In this document: positions 25,637 through 33,033 of the stretch, piece after piece | Layout: every line of letters begins with the position of its first letter | Position numbering within the stretch: position 1 is the first letter of the stretch | From: Brotaphodocola catenula | Lineage (GTDB): Bacteria > Bacillota > Clostridia > Lachnospirales > Lachnospiraceae | Assembly: GCA_020686985.1 (NCBI GenBank) | Contig: JAJEPU010000032.1 | Coordinates: 1-36,390 of the forward strand | Reading direction: 5' to 3' | DNA: 36,390 nt | Notes under the pieces: model-generated | The model's database searches: none | Seen by the model: the letters and a program-made list of their open reading frames with translations, nothing else | What the model was told of the DNA's origin: nothing | Program-made: the position numbers and the translations under genes

Positions 25637-26428
25637 TCATTCAAGTCGCTCGACTGCACGTCTCACAAGAACTCCCGCCAAGTGTCTGCGGTACTGCGCA
25701 CTTCCACGCAAATTGCTGTCTGTCACAATCTCCGCTCTCACCTTTTCAGAAATTGCCTGCGCCAGGTCTGCATTCTGCTTCTGCAACTCCTCCACAAACT
25801 GCGCCGACACGCTCATCAGGACTGCTCTTGCCGGGCGAGCGCCAATCGCAATGCGGTAGCTTCCATCCTCCTCCCTTGCCGTCGCACATGTCAGAACCGG
25901 AAAATCCGTCTTCGTGTTCCGGACGGACTGATAGCACAAATCTGCATTTTCTTTATGTACAATCACTTTGACGAGGATGTCTCTTCCCGCTCCCTCGCGC
26001 GCAAACGTCTCAAGCGGGACGATTCCGCCCTTGTATAGCTCGACTTCCGTCTTCATCGCCAAAAACATCGTCAAGACATCGGAAAATCCAAATCTTCCAA
26101 AAATGCTTCCGCCGACAGTTGCCAGATTGCGAAACTGCACACCAACAATGTGGCGCACTGACTCCCGAACCGCTCCATCTGTGTAGGCTTCAAGTCCCGC
26201 ATGAAGCTCCAAATCGCGCAGAGTCACCATCGCGCCAATCTCAAAGCGATCCTCCTTCTCCTCAATCTGATTTAAACCAAGTCCGGACAGATCAATCGCC
26301 GTTCCGACTCTGCCATGTCCCATTTTCAGCCAGAGCATTCCTCCTATTACCCGATTTGGCTTTTTCTGATTCAGCTCCCAGGCTTCCTCAAGGCTCTCCA
26401 CCCGCCTGTACTCCCGGATTGTCATCAT
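25637..26428 (-). CDS. Molybdenum hydroxylase FAD-binding subunit
   Basis: This is a 263-residue FAD-binding subunit of the xanthine dehydrogenase-type enzyme. It shows RVIGGMLWLKM (26-36) for FAD contact and RNLATVGGSIFGRFGFSDV (100-118), the family signature. It is first of the three subunit genes. Two ATGs (26428, 26425) follow AGGAG at about nine bases, so either may start. Its C-terminal domain (VRAEIVTDSNLRGSAQYRRHLAGVLVRRA) matches CO dehydrogenase-type flavoproteins. The leader carries a 19-base tandem duplication. Confidence 0.93.
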   Translation of the reverse strand: MMTIREYRRVESLEEAWELNQKKPNRVIGGMLWLKMGHGRVGTAIDLSGLGLNQIEEKEDRFEIGAMVTLRDLELHAGLEAYTDGAVRESVRHIVGVQFRNLATVGGSIFGRFGFSDVLTMFLAMKTEVELYKGGIVPLETFAREGAGRDILVKVIVHKENADLCYQSVRNTKTDFPVLTCATAREEDGSYRIAIGARPARAVLMSVSAQFVEELQKQNADLAQAISEKVRAEIVTDSNLRGSAQYRRHLAGVLVRRAVERLE

Positions 26429-26444
26429 AATCGTGATCTCCTCT

Positions 26445-26483
26445 TATCTTTTTCTTTTATCTTTATCTTTTTCTTTTATCTTT
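26445..26483 (-). repeat. 19-base tandem duplication in the hydroxylase leader
   Basis: The block starting at 26445 repeats exactly from 26464, with period 19. On the minus strand it is purine-rich (AAGATAAAAGAAAAAGATA) and lies just before the AGGAG of the FAD subunit gene. It could tune translation or mRNA stability, or be recent slippage. Confidence 0.6.
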
Positions 26484-26532
26484 CCCACATGTTTTCTTTG
26501 TTTCTTTTCCAGAACATTCTAAACCTCACTCT

Positions 26533-26569
26533 ATTATATCTTTCATTTTAACATACTTTCTGCTATAAT
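26533..26569. promoter_or_regulatory. Divergent promoters of the hydroxylase and importer operons
   Basis: Facing right, TATAAT (26564-26569) lies 17 bases after a weak -35 TTTCAT (26541-26546). Facing left, TATAAT (26538-26533) has no clear -35. The two -10 boxes form the ends of one shared control region, a natural place for the ModE-like regulator. I did not see a clear ModE palindrome. Confidence 0.5.
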
Positions 26570-26660
26570 ACCGTTATTGTTTTATTTCTACAACGAATTT
26601 TTTTACTATTCACGCATTGCGCAAACAGTAAAAAAATCTTTTCAAAAGAGGGAGAACATT

Positions 26661-27788
26661 ATGAAAAAGAACATCAAACAGTTATCAGCGATTTTTCTGT
26701 CTATGGCACTTGCATTTGGCACGACCGCGTGCGGAGGAAATGCAGGTTCCGTTTCTTCATCTGCTGAGACTTCTTCTGAGGTAGCTTCTGAAACAGCCAC
26801 TGAGACGAGCGCTGAGAATACCGCTGAGGAAACCGCTTCGTCAGACAGCACAGACGCAACTGTCACCTATCCGCTCACCGTCACCGACCAGCTCGGACGT
26901 GAAGTCACGATCGAGAAAGAGCCGGAGTCTCTTGTGAGTGGTTACTATATCTCCACCAGCCTGATGATTGCACTCGGACTTGACGAGAAACTCGTCGGTG
27001 TAGAGGCTAAGGCTGACACCCGCAACATTTACAAGCTCAGCGCACCGGAGATTCTCGATCTTCCGAGCGTTGGAACTGCAAAGGAATTTGATTTAGAGGG
27101 ATGCGCATCCCTGAATCCGGATCTCGTGATCGTTCCGGCAAAATTAAAGGATTCGATCCCGGCAATGGAGGAGCTTGGTCTCACCGTTCTCGCTGTAAAA
27201 CCAGAGAACCAGGATCTGCTCTTTGACGCCATCGATCTGATCGATCAGGCTACGAACACGGTTTCTGAGGGTGAAAAGTTAAAATCTTACATCACCGACT
27301 CTCTTGACAACTTAACCGAGACCTTAAGCTCTGCTGAGGACACCCCGTCTGTATACCTCGGCGGAAACAGCGCTCTGCTTGAGACTGCCGGTCCGGCTAT
27401 GTATCAGTCCAGCCTGATCGAGAATGCAAAGGGTGCAAATGTTGCAGCCGAGATCAGCGATTCCTACTGGGCAGAGGTTTCCTACGAGCAGATCCTCTCC
27501 TGGAATCCGGACTACATCGTTCTGGCCTCTGATGCTTCCTACACGACCGATTCCGTCCTCACTGACAGCGCACTTGCAGATTGCAACGCAGTCAAAGAGG
27601 AACAGGTTGTAAAACTTCCTGATGAGATCGAGGCTCTCGACTCTCCGGTTCCGGCAGGCTTCCTTGGAAGCATCTACCTTGCTTCTGTTCTTCATCCGGA
27701 CCTTGTCTCCGAGGAGGACTATCAGAAAACCGCCAGTGATTTCTATGAGACCTTCTACGGTTTCACCCCGGAAGTAACTGCACAGTAA
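26661..27788 (+). CDS. Metal/oxyanion ABC importer substrate-binding lipoprotein
   Basis: This is a 375-residue extracellular binding protein anchored as a lipoprotein. The signal peptide MKKNIKQLSAIFLSMALAFG ends with TTAC, giving lipid-modified Cys24. A Ser/Thr/Glu-rich linker follows (about 27-68). The rest is the two-lobed type III binding fold (TroA/BtuF/FepB): YPLTVTDQLGREVTIEKEPESLV and WNPDYIVLASDASY are typical. ATG 26661 has GGGAG before it. The open frame reaches 26577, but there is no ribosome site there. The family binds siderophores, cobalamin or, in MolA-type members, molybdate and tungstate. Context favours an oxyanion. Confidence 0.88.
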   Translation: MKKNIKQLSAIFLSMALAFGTTACGGNAGSVSSSAETSSEVASETATETSAENTAEETASSDSTDATVTYPLTVTDQLGREVTIEKEPESLVSGYYISTSLMIALGLDEKLVGVEAKADTRNIYKLSAPEILDLPSVGTAKEFDLEGCASLNPDLVIVPAKLKDSIPAMEELGLTVLAVKPENQDLLFDAIDLIDQATNTVSEGEKLKSYITDSLDNLTETLSSAEDTPSVYLGGNSALLETAGPAMYQSSLIENAKGANVAAEISDSYWAEVSYEQILSWNPDYIVLASDASYTTDSVLTDSALADCNAVKEEQVVKLPDEIEALDSPVPAGFLGSIYLASVLHPDLVSEEDYQKTASDFYETFYGFTPEVTAQ

Positions 27789-27801
27789 ACACCGAACAAT
27801 C

Positions 27802-27837
27802 CGCATAAACAATGCAAAACGCATAAACGATGCAAAA
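27802..27837 (+). repeat. 18-base tandem repeat between binding-protein and permease genes
   Basis: Two copies (27802-27819, 27820-27837) differ by one base. The ATG at 27830 lies within the second copy, where it would be a by-product of the duplication, and it has no ribosome site. This supports the TTG start of the permease. Confidence 0.7.
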
Positions 27838-27889
27838 TTTTCACGATTTTCGCTTTCATACTTTTGACAATCATCGCAGGACATATTGC

Positions 27890-28873
27890 TTGCGATCAAA
27901 CAGAACCTCACTGCTTGCAGGGATCTCTTCCCTGCTTGTGTGTGCGTCCTTTTTTACAGCCATCCTGATCGGAAAATATCCGATCTCCCTCACTGCACTT
28001 CTAGCGGTGGACAGGATGGCTATTCGTACATTTTGGATTCTTCGTCTGCCCCGCGCACTCATGGCACTCTTCGGAGGATTTGGACTCGGCATTGCAGGAT
28101 TTGTCTATCAGACCATCTTTGGAAATCCTCTTGCCTCCCCCGACATCATCGGAGTCTCCTCAGGCGCAAGTGCCGGTGCTGCCTTTGCGATCCTCTTTGT
28201 CTCCTCAGGCATCGTCGGGACAACCGTCTTTGCCTTTGTCGGAGGACTTCTCGCTGTGTGCGTCTCTCTCGGACTCTCCGCCCTTGCTCCGGGAAAAAGT
28301 CCTTCCTCGATCGTCCTTGCCGGAATCGCCGTACATGCACTTGCGCAGACGATCCTGATGTTTCTGAAGCTGACTGCCGATCCGGAGAAAGAACTCGCGT
28401 CAATCGAGTACTGGATTATGGGAAGCCTTGGCGGGGTCACCCTCTCCAAGATTCCTTTTTCGATCGTAGTCATCTGTCTGTGCTCAGCTCTGATTTTCGC
28501 GCTTCACCGCCATCTTCTGATGCTCTCCGTACACGAGGAGGAGGCACGCATGCTCGGGATCTCGGTCGGAACGATGCGGATGGCGCTTTTGTTTCTCGCA
28601 ACGTTTGCAGTCTCCGCCGTCGTCAGCGTCACCGGTCTGATCAGCTTCGTCGGTCTCCTCGCTCCGCACACAGCAAGGATACTCTGCGGGCATAACCGGC
28701 GCTCCTGCTGTTTTTTGAGCGGTACGATCGGCAGTTTTCTTCTGCTCACCGCAGACACGCTTGCAAAAAGCATTGCCAAGACCGAACTTCCGATCAGCAT
28801 CTTCACATCTCTGCTTGGCGCTCCGTTTCTGATTTATCTGATTCTTGCAAAAAGAGAGGAGGATACCCGATGA
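27890..28873 (+). CDS. FecCD-type ABC importer permease
   Basis: This is a membrane permease of about 327 residues with eight to ten spans, in the FecCD/BtuC family. Hallmarks are RLPRALMALFGGFGLGIAGFVYQTIFGNPLASPDIIGVSSGASAGA near the N-terminus and ARMLGISVGTMRMALLFLATFAVSAVVSVTGLISFVGLLAPH, the coupling loop and the downstream helix. TTG 27890 has AGGA six bases upstream; the alternative is ATG 27830 within a duplicated block. The ATPase gene overlaps its stop by four bases. MolB-type molybdate/tungstate importers belong to this fold. Confidence 0.88.
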   Translation: MRSNRTSLLAGISSLLVCASFFTAILIGKYPISLTALLAVDRMAIRTFWILRLPRALMALFGGFGLGIAGFVYQTIFGNPLASPDIIGVSSGASAGAAFAILFVSSGIVGTTVFAFVGGLLAVCVSLGLSALAPGKSPSSIVLAGIAVHALAQTILMFLKLTADPEKELASIEYWIMGSLGGVTLSKIPFSIVVICLCSALIFALHRHLLMLSVHEEEARMLGISVGTMRMALLFLATFAVSAVVSVTGLISFVGLLAPHTARILCGHNRRSCCFLSGTIGSFLLLTADTLAKSIAKTELPISIFTSLLGAPFLIYLILAKREEDTR

Positions 28874-29757
28874 CAGGGACATTTCCACACCCATCCCACG
28901 ATCCTGCACCCTCTCTTGAATCAGTTTTTGAATCATCACCTAAATCATCCGACTCTTCTCCGGTCTTCTTCGCAGATCACCTTAGGGTCTTGCGGGGAGG
29001 TCACCCGATTCTCAACGACCTCTCGTTCTCGATCGAATCGGCAGGCACAATGACCGGACTGCTCGGCGCAAACGGATGCGGAAAGACGACACTGATTCGC
29101 ACAATCTGCCAGGATCTTCCTCACTCTGGAAGCTGTAAACTGAACGGTTCTGTCCTGGAGGGTCTGTCTGTCCGCAATCTTGCGCGTCAGATCAGCTACA
29201 TTCCTCAGCAGACGGGAATCTCAATCTCAATGTCTGTCCTCGATGTCATTCTGATGGGATTTCATCCTATGCTCAAACTGTTTGAACAGCCCTCTGCCAT
29301 GATGCGAGAACAGGCATACACCGCGCTCTGCCAAACTGGAATTGAGAATCTTGCCGATCGGGATTACCTGACACTCAGTGGCGGGCAAAAACAGCTTGCG
29401 ATTCTTGCTCGGACTCTCGTCGAGAACACATCTCTGTTGCTCCTGGATGAGCCGGACAGCTCTCTCGACTTTCCAAATCGAAGTTCGATGCTCCGCCTGA
29501 TTGCCGAGACGACAAAAAATCACAACAAGACGACTCTCGTCTGTCTTCACAGCCCCGATCTCGCCCTGCAATTCTGTGACCAGATCCTGCTCTTAAAAGA
29601 CGGGAAGGTCTCAGCATGCCTGCACCCCAAAACTGATTCGGATGAACAGATGGAGAAGGCGTTCGCCGAAATCTATGGTCCGGTTCGCCTCCTTCGAATT
29701 TCAAAAAATCAGGTGGAACCAGATACGCAGGATCGCCTTGTTCTGCTCCTGCTTTAA
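28870..29757 (+). CDS. ABC importer ATP-binding protein
   Basis: This is a 295-residue nucleotide-binding subunit of the importer. A disordered N-terminal extension (about 1-32, Ser/Pro-rich) precedes the ABC domain. Walker A is GANGCGKTT (66-74), the Q-loop has YIPQQ (110-114), the signature is LSGGQ (169-173), and Walker B is LLLLDEPD (189-196), followed by CLHS with the switch His. It is most like FepC/BtuD/MolC-type ATPases. It overlaps the permease end by ATGA. The ModE-like gene starts 16 bases after its stop. Confidence 0.92.
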   Translation: MTGTFPHPSHDPAPSLESVFESSPKSSDSSPVFFADHLRVLRGGHPILNDLSFSIESAGTMTGLLGANGCGKTTLIRTICQDLPHSGSCKLNGSVLEGLSVRNLARQISYIPQQTGISISMSVLDVILMGFHPMLKLFEQPSAMMREQAYTALCQTGIENLADRDYLTLSGGQKQLAILARTLVENTSLLLLDEPDSSLDFPNRSSMLRLIAETTKNHNKTTLVCLHSPDLALQFCDQILLLKDGKVSACLHPKTDSDEQMEKAFAEIYGPVRLLRISKNQVEPDTQDRLVLLLL

Positions 29758-29773
29758 TTATGAGGATTATTTT

Positions 29774-30112
29774 ATGAAACCTATGATTCGCATCTGCCTC
29801 TGTGATGAGGAAAATAAACGATTTTTCGGAGAGGGACCCTGCCGTCTCCTCCATGCAATCGAGGAGACCGGTTCTCTGCGCTCCGCCTCTCTCTCAATGG
29901 AAATGGCATACACAAAAGCGCTTCAACTGATCCGAAATGCCGAGCGTGAACTTGGATTTCCTCTGACTGTCAGAAAAACCGGTGGAAAAGGAGGCGGTGG
30001 AAGCTGTCTGACCCCGGAAGCAAAGGAGTTTTTGCATGAATACGAAGCCTATCGTGATGCCTGCATTCAGGCCTGCACCGAGCTCTATTCTCAGAGCTTT
30101 TCAAAACAGTAA
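29774..30112 (+). CDS. ModE-type DNA-binding domain protein without molybdate-binding domains
   Basis: This is a 112-residue winged-helix protein like the N-terminal domain of ModE. The helix-turn-helix lies in GPCRLLHAIEETGSLRSASLSMEMAYTKALQLIRNAERELGFPL, and GGKGGGGSCLTPEAKEFLHEY is the typical loop and following helix. The molybdate-binding (MOP) domains of full ModE are absent, so metal sensing may need another protein or is lost. AGGA lies close to ATG 29774. It likely regulates the importer and hydroxylase. Its last 77 bases overlap the next gene in a different frame. Confidence 0.85.
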   Translation: MKPMIRICLCDEENKRFFGEGPCRLLHAIEETGSLRSASLSMEMAYTKALQLIRNAERELGFPLTVRKTGGKGGGGSCLTPEAKEFLHEYEAYRDACIQACTELYSQSFSKQ

Positions 30113-31349
30113 AAAAAAGCATCTGCTGATCACCGGAAGCCGAGGTGTCGGGAAAACAACTCTCTTAAACAGCCTGCTTCCTCTCCTTTTTCCTCTCCTT
30201 CTTTCAGATAATTCCGATGATTCTAATGATTCTAACGCTGATACAGCTTTGAAGATTCCGGGATTTTCAACCCATGCAATCCCGAAAACCCGTGTCGAGA
30301 TCCACGATCGAATCTCCGGAGAAATCGGTATCATCGGCACATTTTCTTCGGACCTCGCCTCCCAGAGCGAAATTCCATCCAGATGCCAGATGCAACCCCA
30401 TCCGGACGGTTTTCTTGAAGTTGGAATCCCGGCGCTTCAACACGCGATCTCGATGAGCACAGAGAAGGCGCCCTGGGCAGTTCTCGATGAGATCGGCTAT
30501 CTTGAAACCTCGTGTCCACCGTTTCTCAATGCTCTCGTCACTCTCTTTGACACAAGACCTGTCATTGCTGTGATTCGCAAGCAATCTCTACCGTTTCTCG
30601 ATGAACTCAAACGTCGACCGGATGTCTTCGTGATTGATCTCGACGAACCTGTACTTCCGATCGGCTGTGTAATCATGGCTTCCGGTCTTGGCAAACGCTT
30701 CGGCTCTGACAAGCTGATGGCTTCCTTTCAGGGCAATCCCATGATTTCACAAATCCTTCAGGCAACCTCCTCTGCGCTCTTTGCGAGCCGGATCGTTGTC
30801 ACACGCTCGAGAGCCGTCCAGACTTTTTGTGAGATTGCTGACATTCCCGTCCTCTTTCACGAATTTCCAGATCGCAACGACACAGTTCGCCTCGGTTTGA
30901 CCACACTCTTGCAATCACACCCAAACCTTTCAGGCTGTCTCTTTGCGCTCGGTGACCAACCGCTGTTAAGCCGAGAGACCTTGGAGTCTATGGCAATCGC
31001 CTTCTCTCAAAATCTCGTTGCCCGATCTTGCGAAAGCGAAAAAGCAATTTCAGCAAAAAAAGGACCGGGTATCTTCCGTCTGTGTTTTGAAGAAGATCCA
31101 GATGTTACTCACCCGAATCCTTCTGTCACAGTCGGAAGCCCTGTCCTTTTTTCAAATTCTCTTTTTGAGGAGCTCCTCACCCTTCCCAAGGGAAAAGGGG
31201 GGAATTTCGTGATCCGAAATCATCCTGAAGCCGTTCATCTGATTTCTGCCCTCAGCCCCTATGAACTCATGGACGTCGACACCCCGGAAGATCTGAAGTT
31301 TCTTCTTGATCATGCAAGTTTGAATCTTCCATCACATTCATCCACGTAA
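30036..31349 (+). CDS. Fusion of THEP1-like NTPase and MocA-like cofactor nucleotidyltransferase
   Basis: This 437-residue protein has two domains. The first (about 25-205) is a P-loop NTPase like THEP1: Walker A GSRGVGKTT (34-42) and Walker B VLDEIGYLE (149-157). A low-complexity Leu/Asp/Ser insert (48-73) sits after Walker A. The second (209-430) is a MobA/MocA nucleotidyltransferase: VIMASGLGKRFGSDKLM (212-228), GDQPLL, and LMDVDTPEDL near the end, which fits attaching CMP to molybdopterin for hydroxylases. ATG 30036 has AAAGGAG eight bases before it, inside the ModE-like gene. It probably finishes the cofactor of the nearby hydroxylase. The NTPase role is unknown. Confidence 0.88.
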   Translation: MNTKPIVMPAFRPAPSSILRAFQNSKKKHLLITGSRGVGKTTLLNSLLPLLFPLLLSDNSDDSNDSNADTALKIPGFSTHAIPKTRVEIHDRISGEIGIIGTFSSDLASQSEIPSRCQMQPHPDGFLEVGIPALQHAISMSTEKAPWAVLDEIGYLETSCPPFLNALVTLFDTRPVIAVIRKQSLPFLDELKRRPDVFVIDLDEPVLPIGCVIMASGLGKRFGSDKLMASFQGNPMISQILQATSSALFASRIVVTRSRAVQTFCEIADIPVLFHEFPDRNDTVRLGLTTLLQSHPNLSGCLFALGDQPLLSRETLESMAIAFSQNLVARSCESEKAISAKKGPGIFRLCFEEDPDVTHPNPSVTVGSPVLFSNSLFEELLTLPKGKGGNFVIRNHPEAVHLISALSPYELMDVDTPEDLKFLLDHASLNLPSHSST

Positions 31350-31396
31350 GCTCTGTCCTTCGGATAATTCCAGTTTGCTCGCCCTTTCCATTCTTC

Positions 31397-32794
31397 TTAT
31401 TTTTCATCTGCCGGGAGCAGGATATTTAAGAGAATCGCTACAAATGCTGCCGGAACGATACCGGAGCCACCGAACACAAGCTGAATTGCCTCCGGCATTT
31501 TCGAGAGGATCGTCGCGTGCGCACCCATTCCGTATCCGACACCGAGTGCGACCGACACAATCGTCAAGTTGCGAGGAGTCATTTTTTCTCTCATAATCAG
31601 CTGGATTCCGCTGACCACGATCGAGGAGAACATCATCACCGCTGCTCCGCCGAGTACTGCCTGTGGCATGATCGAGACGATCGCTCCGAGTTTCGGGAAG
31701 AGACCGCAAAGCACAAGGAAAACAGCTCCGGTTGCAAGTGCCATGCGGTTGACCACCTTTGTCATCGTCACAAGACCAACGTTCTGGCTGAACGAGGTAT
31801 TCGGGAGTACGCCGAAAAGGGCTGCAAAAGTAGAACCGATGCCATCACAGATCACACCGCCTGAGAGTTCCTTGTCCGTTGCCTCGCGATCCATTCCGCC
31901 TTCCATCACACCGGAAATGTCTCCAACAGTCTCCACTGCGGTTACGATAAACATGATGAGCACCGGAAGAATCGCGCGAAGATCAAAGACGAGCTTGACT
32001 GGCATCAGCGCCGGAATGCTGAACCAGGATGCCTGAGCAACCTTATCCCAGTTTAAGACCCACGCCTTCGTGTACTCCGTTCCATCAACGGCAACGGCGG
32101 TATGCGGAAGCACGATTCCCATAATTATCGACGCGATATATCCCGCAATGATTCCGATCAGAATTGCAGATGAGCTTGCAAATCCCTTCGTGCCATGCTT
32201 AACCGCAAGAATTACAACCAGAACAAAGATCGCAAGAAACATATTTTCCGCAGATCCAAAATCCTTTGCACTGCTTCCGCCACCGAACGAGTTAATCCCG
32301 ACTGCAATCAGAGAAAGTCCGATTGAGAGCACAACGGTTCCGGTCACAACGGACGGGAAAAATTTACGAAGCGGTTTTAAGAAAAATCCGAGCACACTCT
32401 CAAACAGACCGCCGAGCACCGACGCTCCCATAATTGCGCCGTAAGCGAGAACGCCTCCACCCATCGATGCAGCAACACTGTTGAAAACACCGATGAATCC
32501 AGAACTGGTTCCCATGATGATCGGCACTTTTCCGCCAACCGGTCCAATCGCAAACAGCTGAACCAAGGTCACCAGACCTGCGACCAGCATCGCATTCTGC
32601 AAAAGCTCCACCTGAAGATAAGCCAGATCGCTTCCTCCCGTGATTCCGCAGGCTCCTGTGATAATCAGAAGTGGGGTCAGGTTTCCGACAAACATTGCCA
32701 GCACATGCTGTAAACCAAGCGGAATCGCCTGGCTCAGTGGCATTTTCGCCTCAAATTCGTATGCTGGACCTTCCAGTTTCTTTTTCTCACTCAT
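31397..32794 (-). CDS. NCS2 family xanthine/uracil permease
   Basis: This is a 465-residue cation-coupled nucleobase transporter with about fourteen predicted spans. Family marks are PLGLQHVLAMFVGNLTPLLI at the start, TAVETVGDISGVMEGGM and the NAT signature QNVGLVTMTK (in PNTSFSQNVGLVTMTKVVNR). The ETVGDI Glu and Gln of the signature bind the base. It resembles xanthine/uric acid carriers, such as PbuX or UacT. It converges on the MocA fusion gene with a 47-base gap. A promoter and a 12-base palindrome in the leader suggest local control. It probably supplies the purine for the hydroxylase. Confidence 0.93.
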   Translation of the reverse strand: MSEKKKLEGPAYEFEAKMPLSQAIPLGLQHVLAMFVGNLTPLLIITGACGITGGSDLAYLQVELLQNAMLVAGLVTLVQLFAIGPVGGKVPIIMGTSSGFIGVFNSVAASMGGGVLAYGAIMGASVLGGLFESVLGFFLKPLRKFFPSVVTGTVVLSIGLSLIAVGINSFGGGSSAKDFGSAENMFLAIFVLVVILAVKHGTKGFASSSAILIGIIAGYIASIIMGIVLPHTAVAVDGTEYTKAWVLNWDKVAQASWFSIPALMPVKLVFDLRAILPVLIMFIVTAVETVGDISGVMEGGMDREATDKELSGGVICDGIGSTFAALFGVLPNTSFSQNVGLVTMTKVVNRMALATGAVFLVLCGLFPKLGAIVSIMPQAVLGGAAVMMFSSIVVSGIQLIMREKMTPRNLTIVSVALGVGYGMGAHATILSKMPEAIQLVFGGSGIVPAAFVAILLNILLPADEK

Positions 32795-32828
32795 ATCTTC
32801 TCCTTTTTTTAATTGGAAATGCGCATAG

Positions 32829-32840
32829 CATTCCGGAATG
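32829..32840. promoter_or_regulatory. Perfect 12-base palindrome in the permease leader
   Basis: CATTCCGGAATG reads the same on both strands. It lies between the permease promoter and its ATG, where a bound regulator could block elongation. An ATGCGCAT palindrome (32819-32826) is beside it. No purine riboswitch core was seen here. Confidence 0.4.
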
Positions 32841-32865
32841 AATTATGAATTGTAAAATCGCCCCC

Positions 32866-32894
32866 ATTATACGAGATAATTTTTTTCATGTAAA
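32866..32894 (-). promoter_or_regulatory. Promoter of the NCS2 permease gene
   Basis: TTTACA (32894-32889) and TATAAT (32871-32866) with a 17-base spacer. The leader to ATG 32794 is about 65 bases. Confidence 0.8.
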
Positions 32895-32964
32895 GACTTT
32901 TTTGTCGAACAATGAGTTTTTCTGTCTGTTTTTTCATCGTATTTTTTCCACAACCGCTTTTTGA

Positions 32965-32993
32965 TTGCTTTTCCTTCTGATTTTGTTTATAAT
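32965..32993 (+). promoter_or_regulatory. Promoter of the NSS symporter gene
   Basis: TTGCTT (32965-32970) and TATAAT (32988-32993) with a 17-base spacer. It lies about 40 bases before the ATG. Confidence 0.65.
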
Positions 32994-33033
32994 ATTTTTG
33001 CTGTTATAAAACGGCTGACGAAAGGATTTATTT

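Noticed and set aside
26445-26483. CRISPR-like array
   Set aside because: Only two direct copies without a spacer, so it is a simple tandem duplication.
27830-27889. ATG at 27830 as start of the ABC permease
   Set aside because: It is part of an 18-base duplication and has no ribosome site. TTG 27890 has AGGA at the right distance.
32795-32871. Purine riboswitch upstream of the xanthine permease
   Set aside because: The leader is about 65-70 bases, and the conserved core and loop bases are missing.
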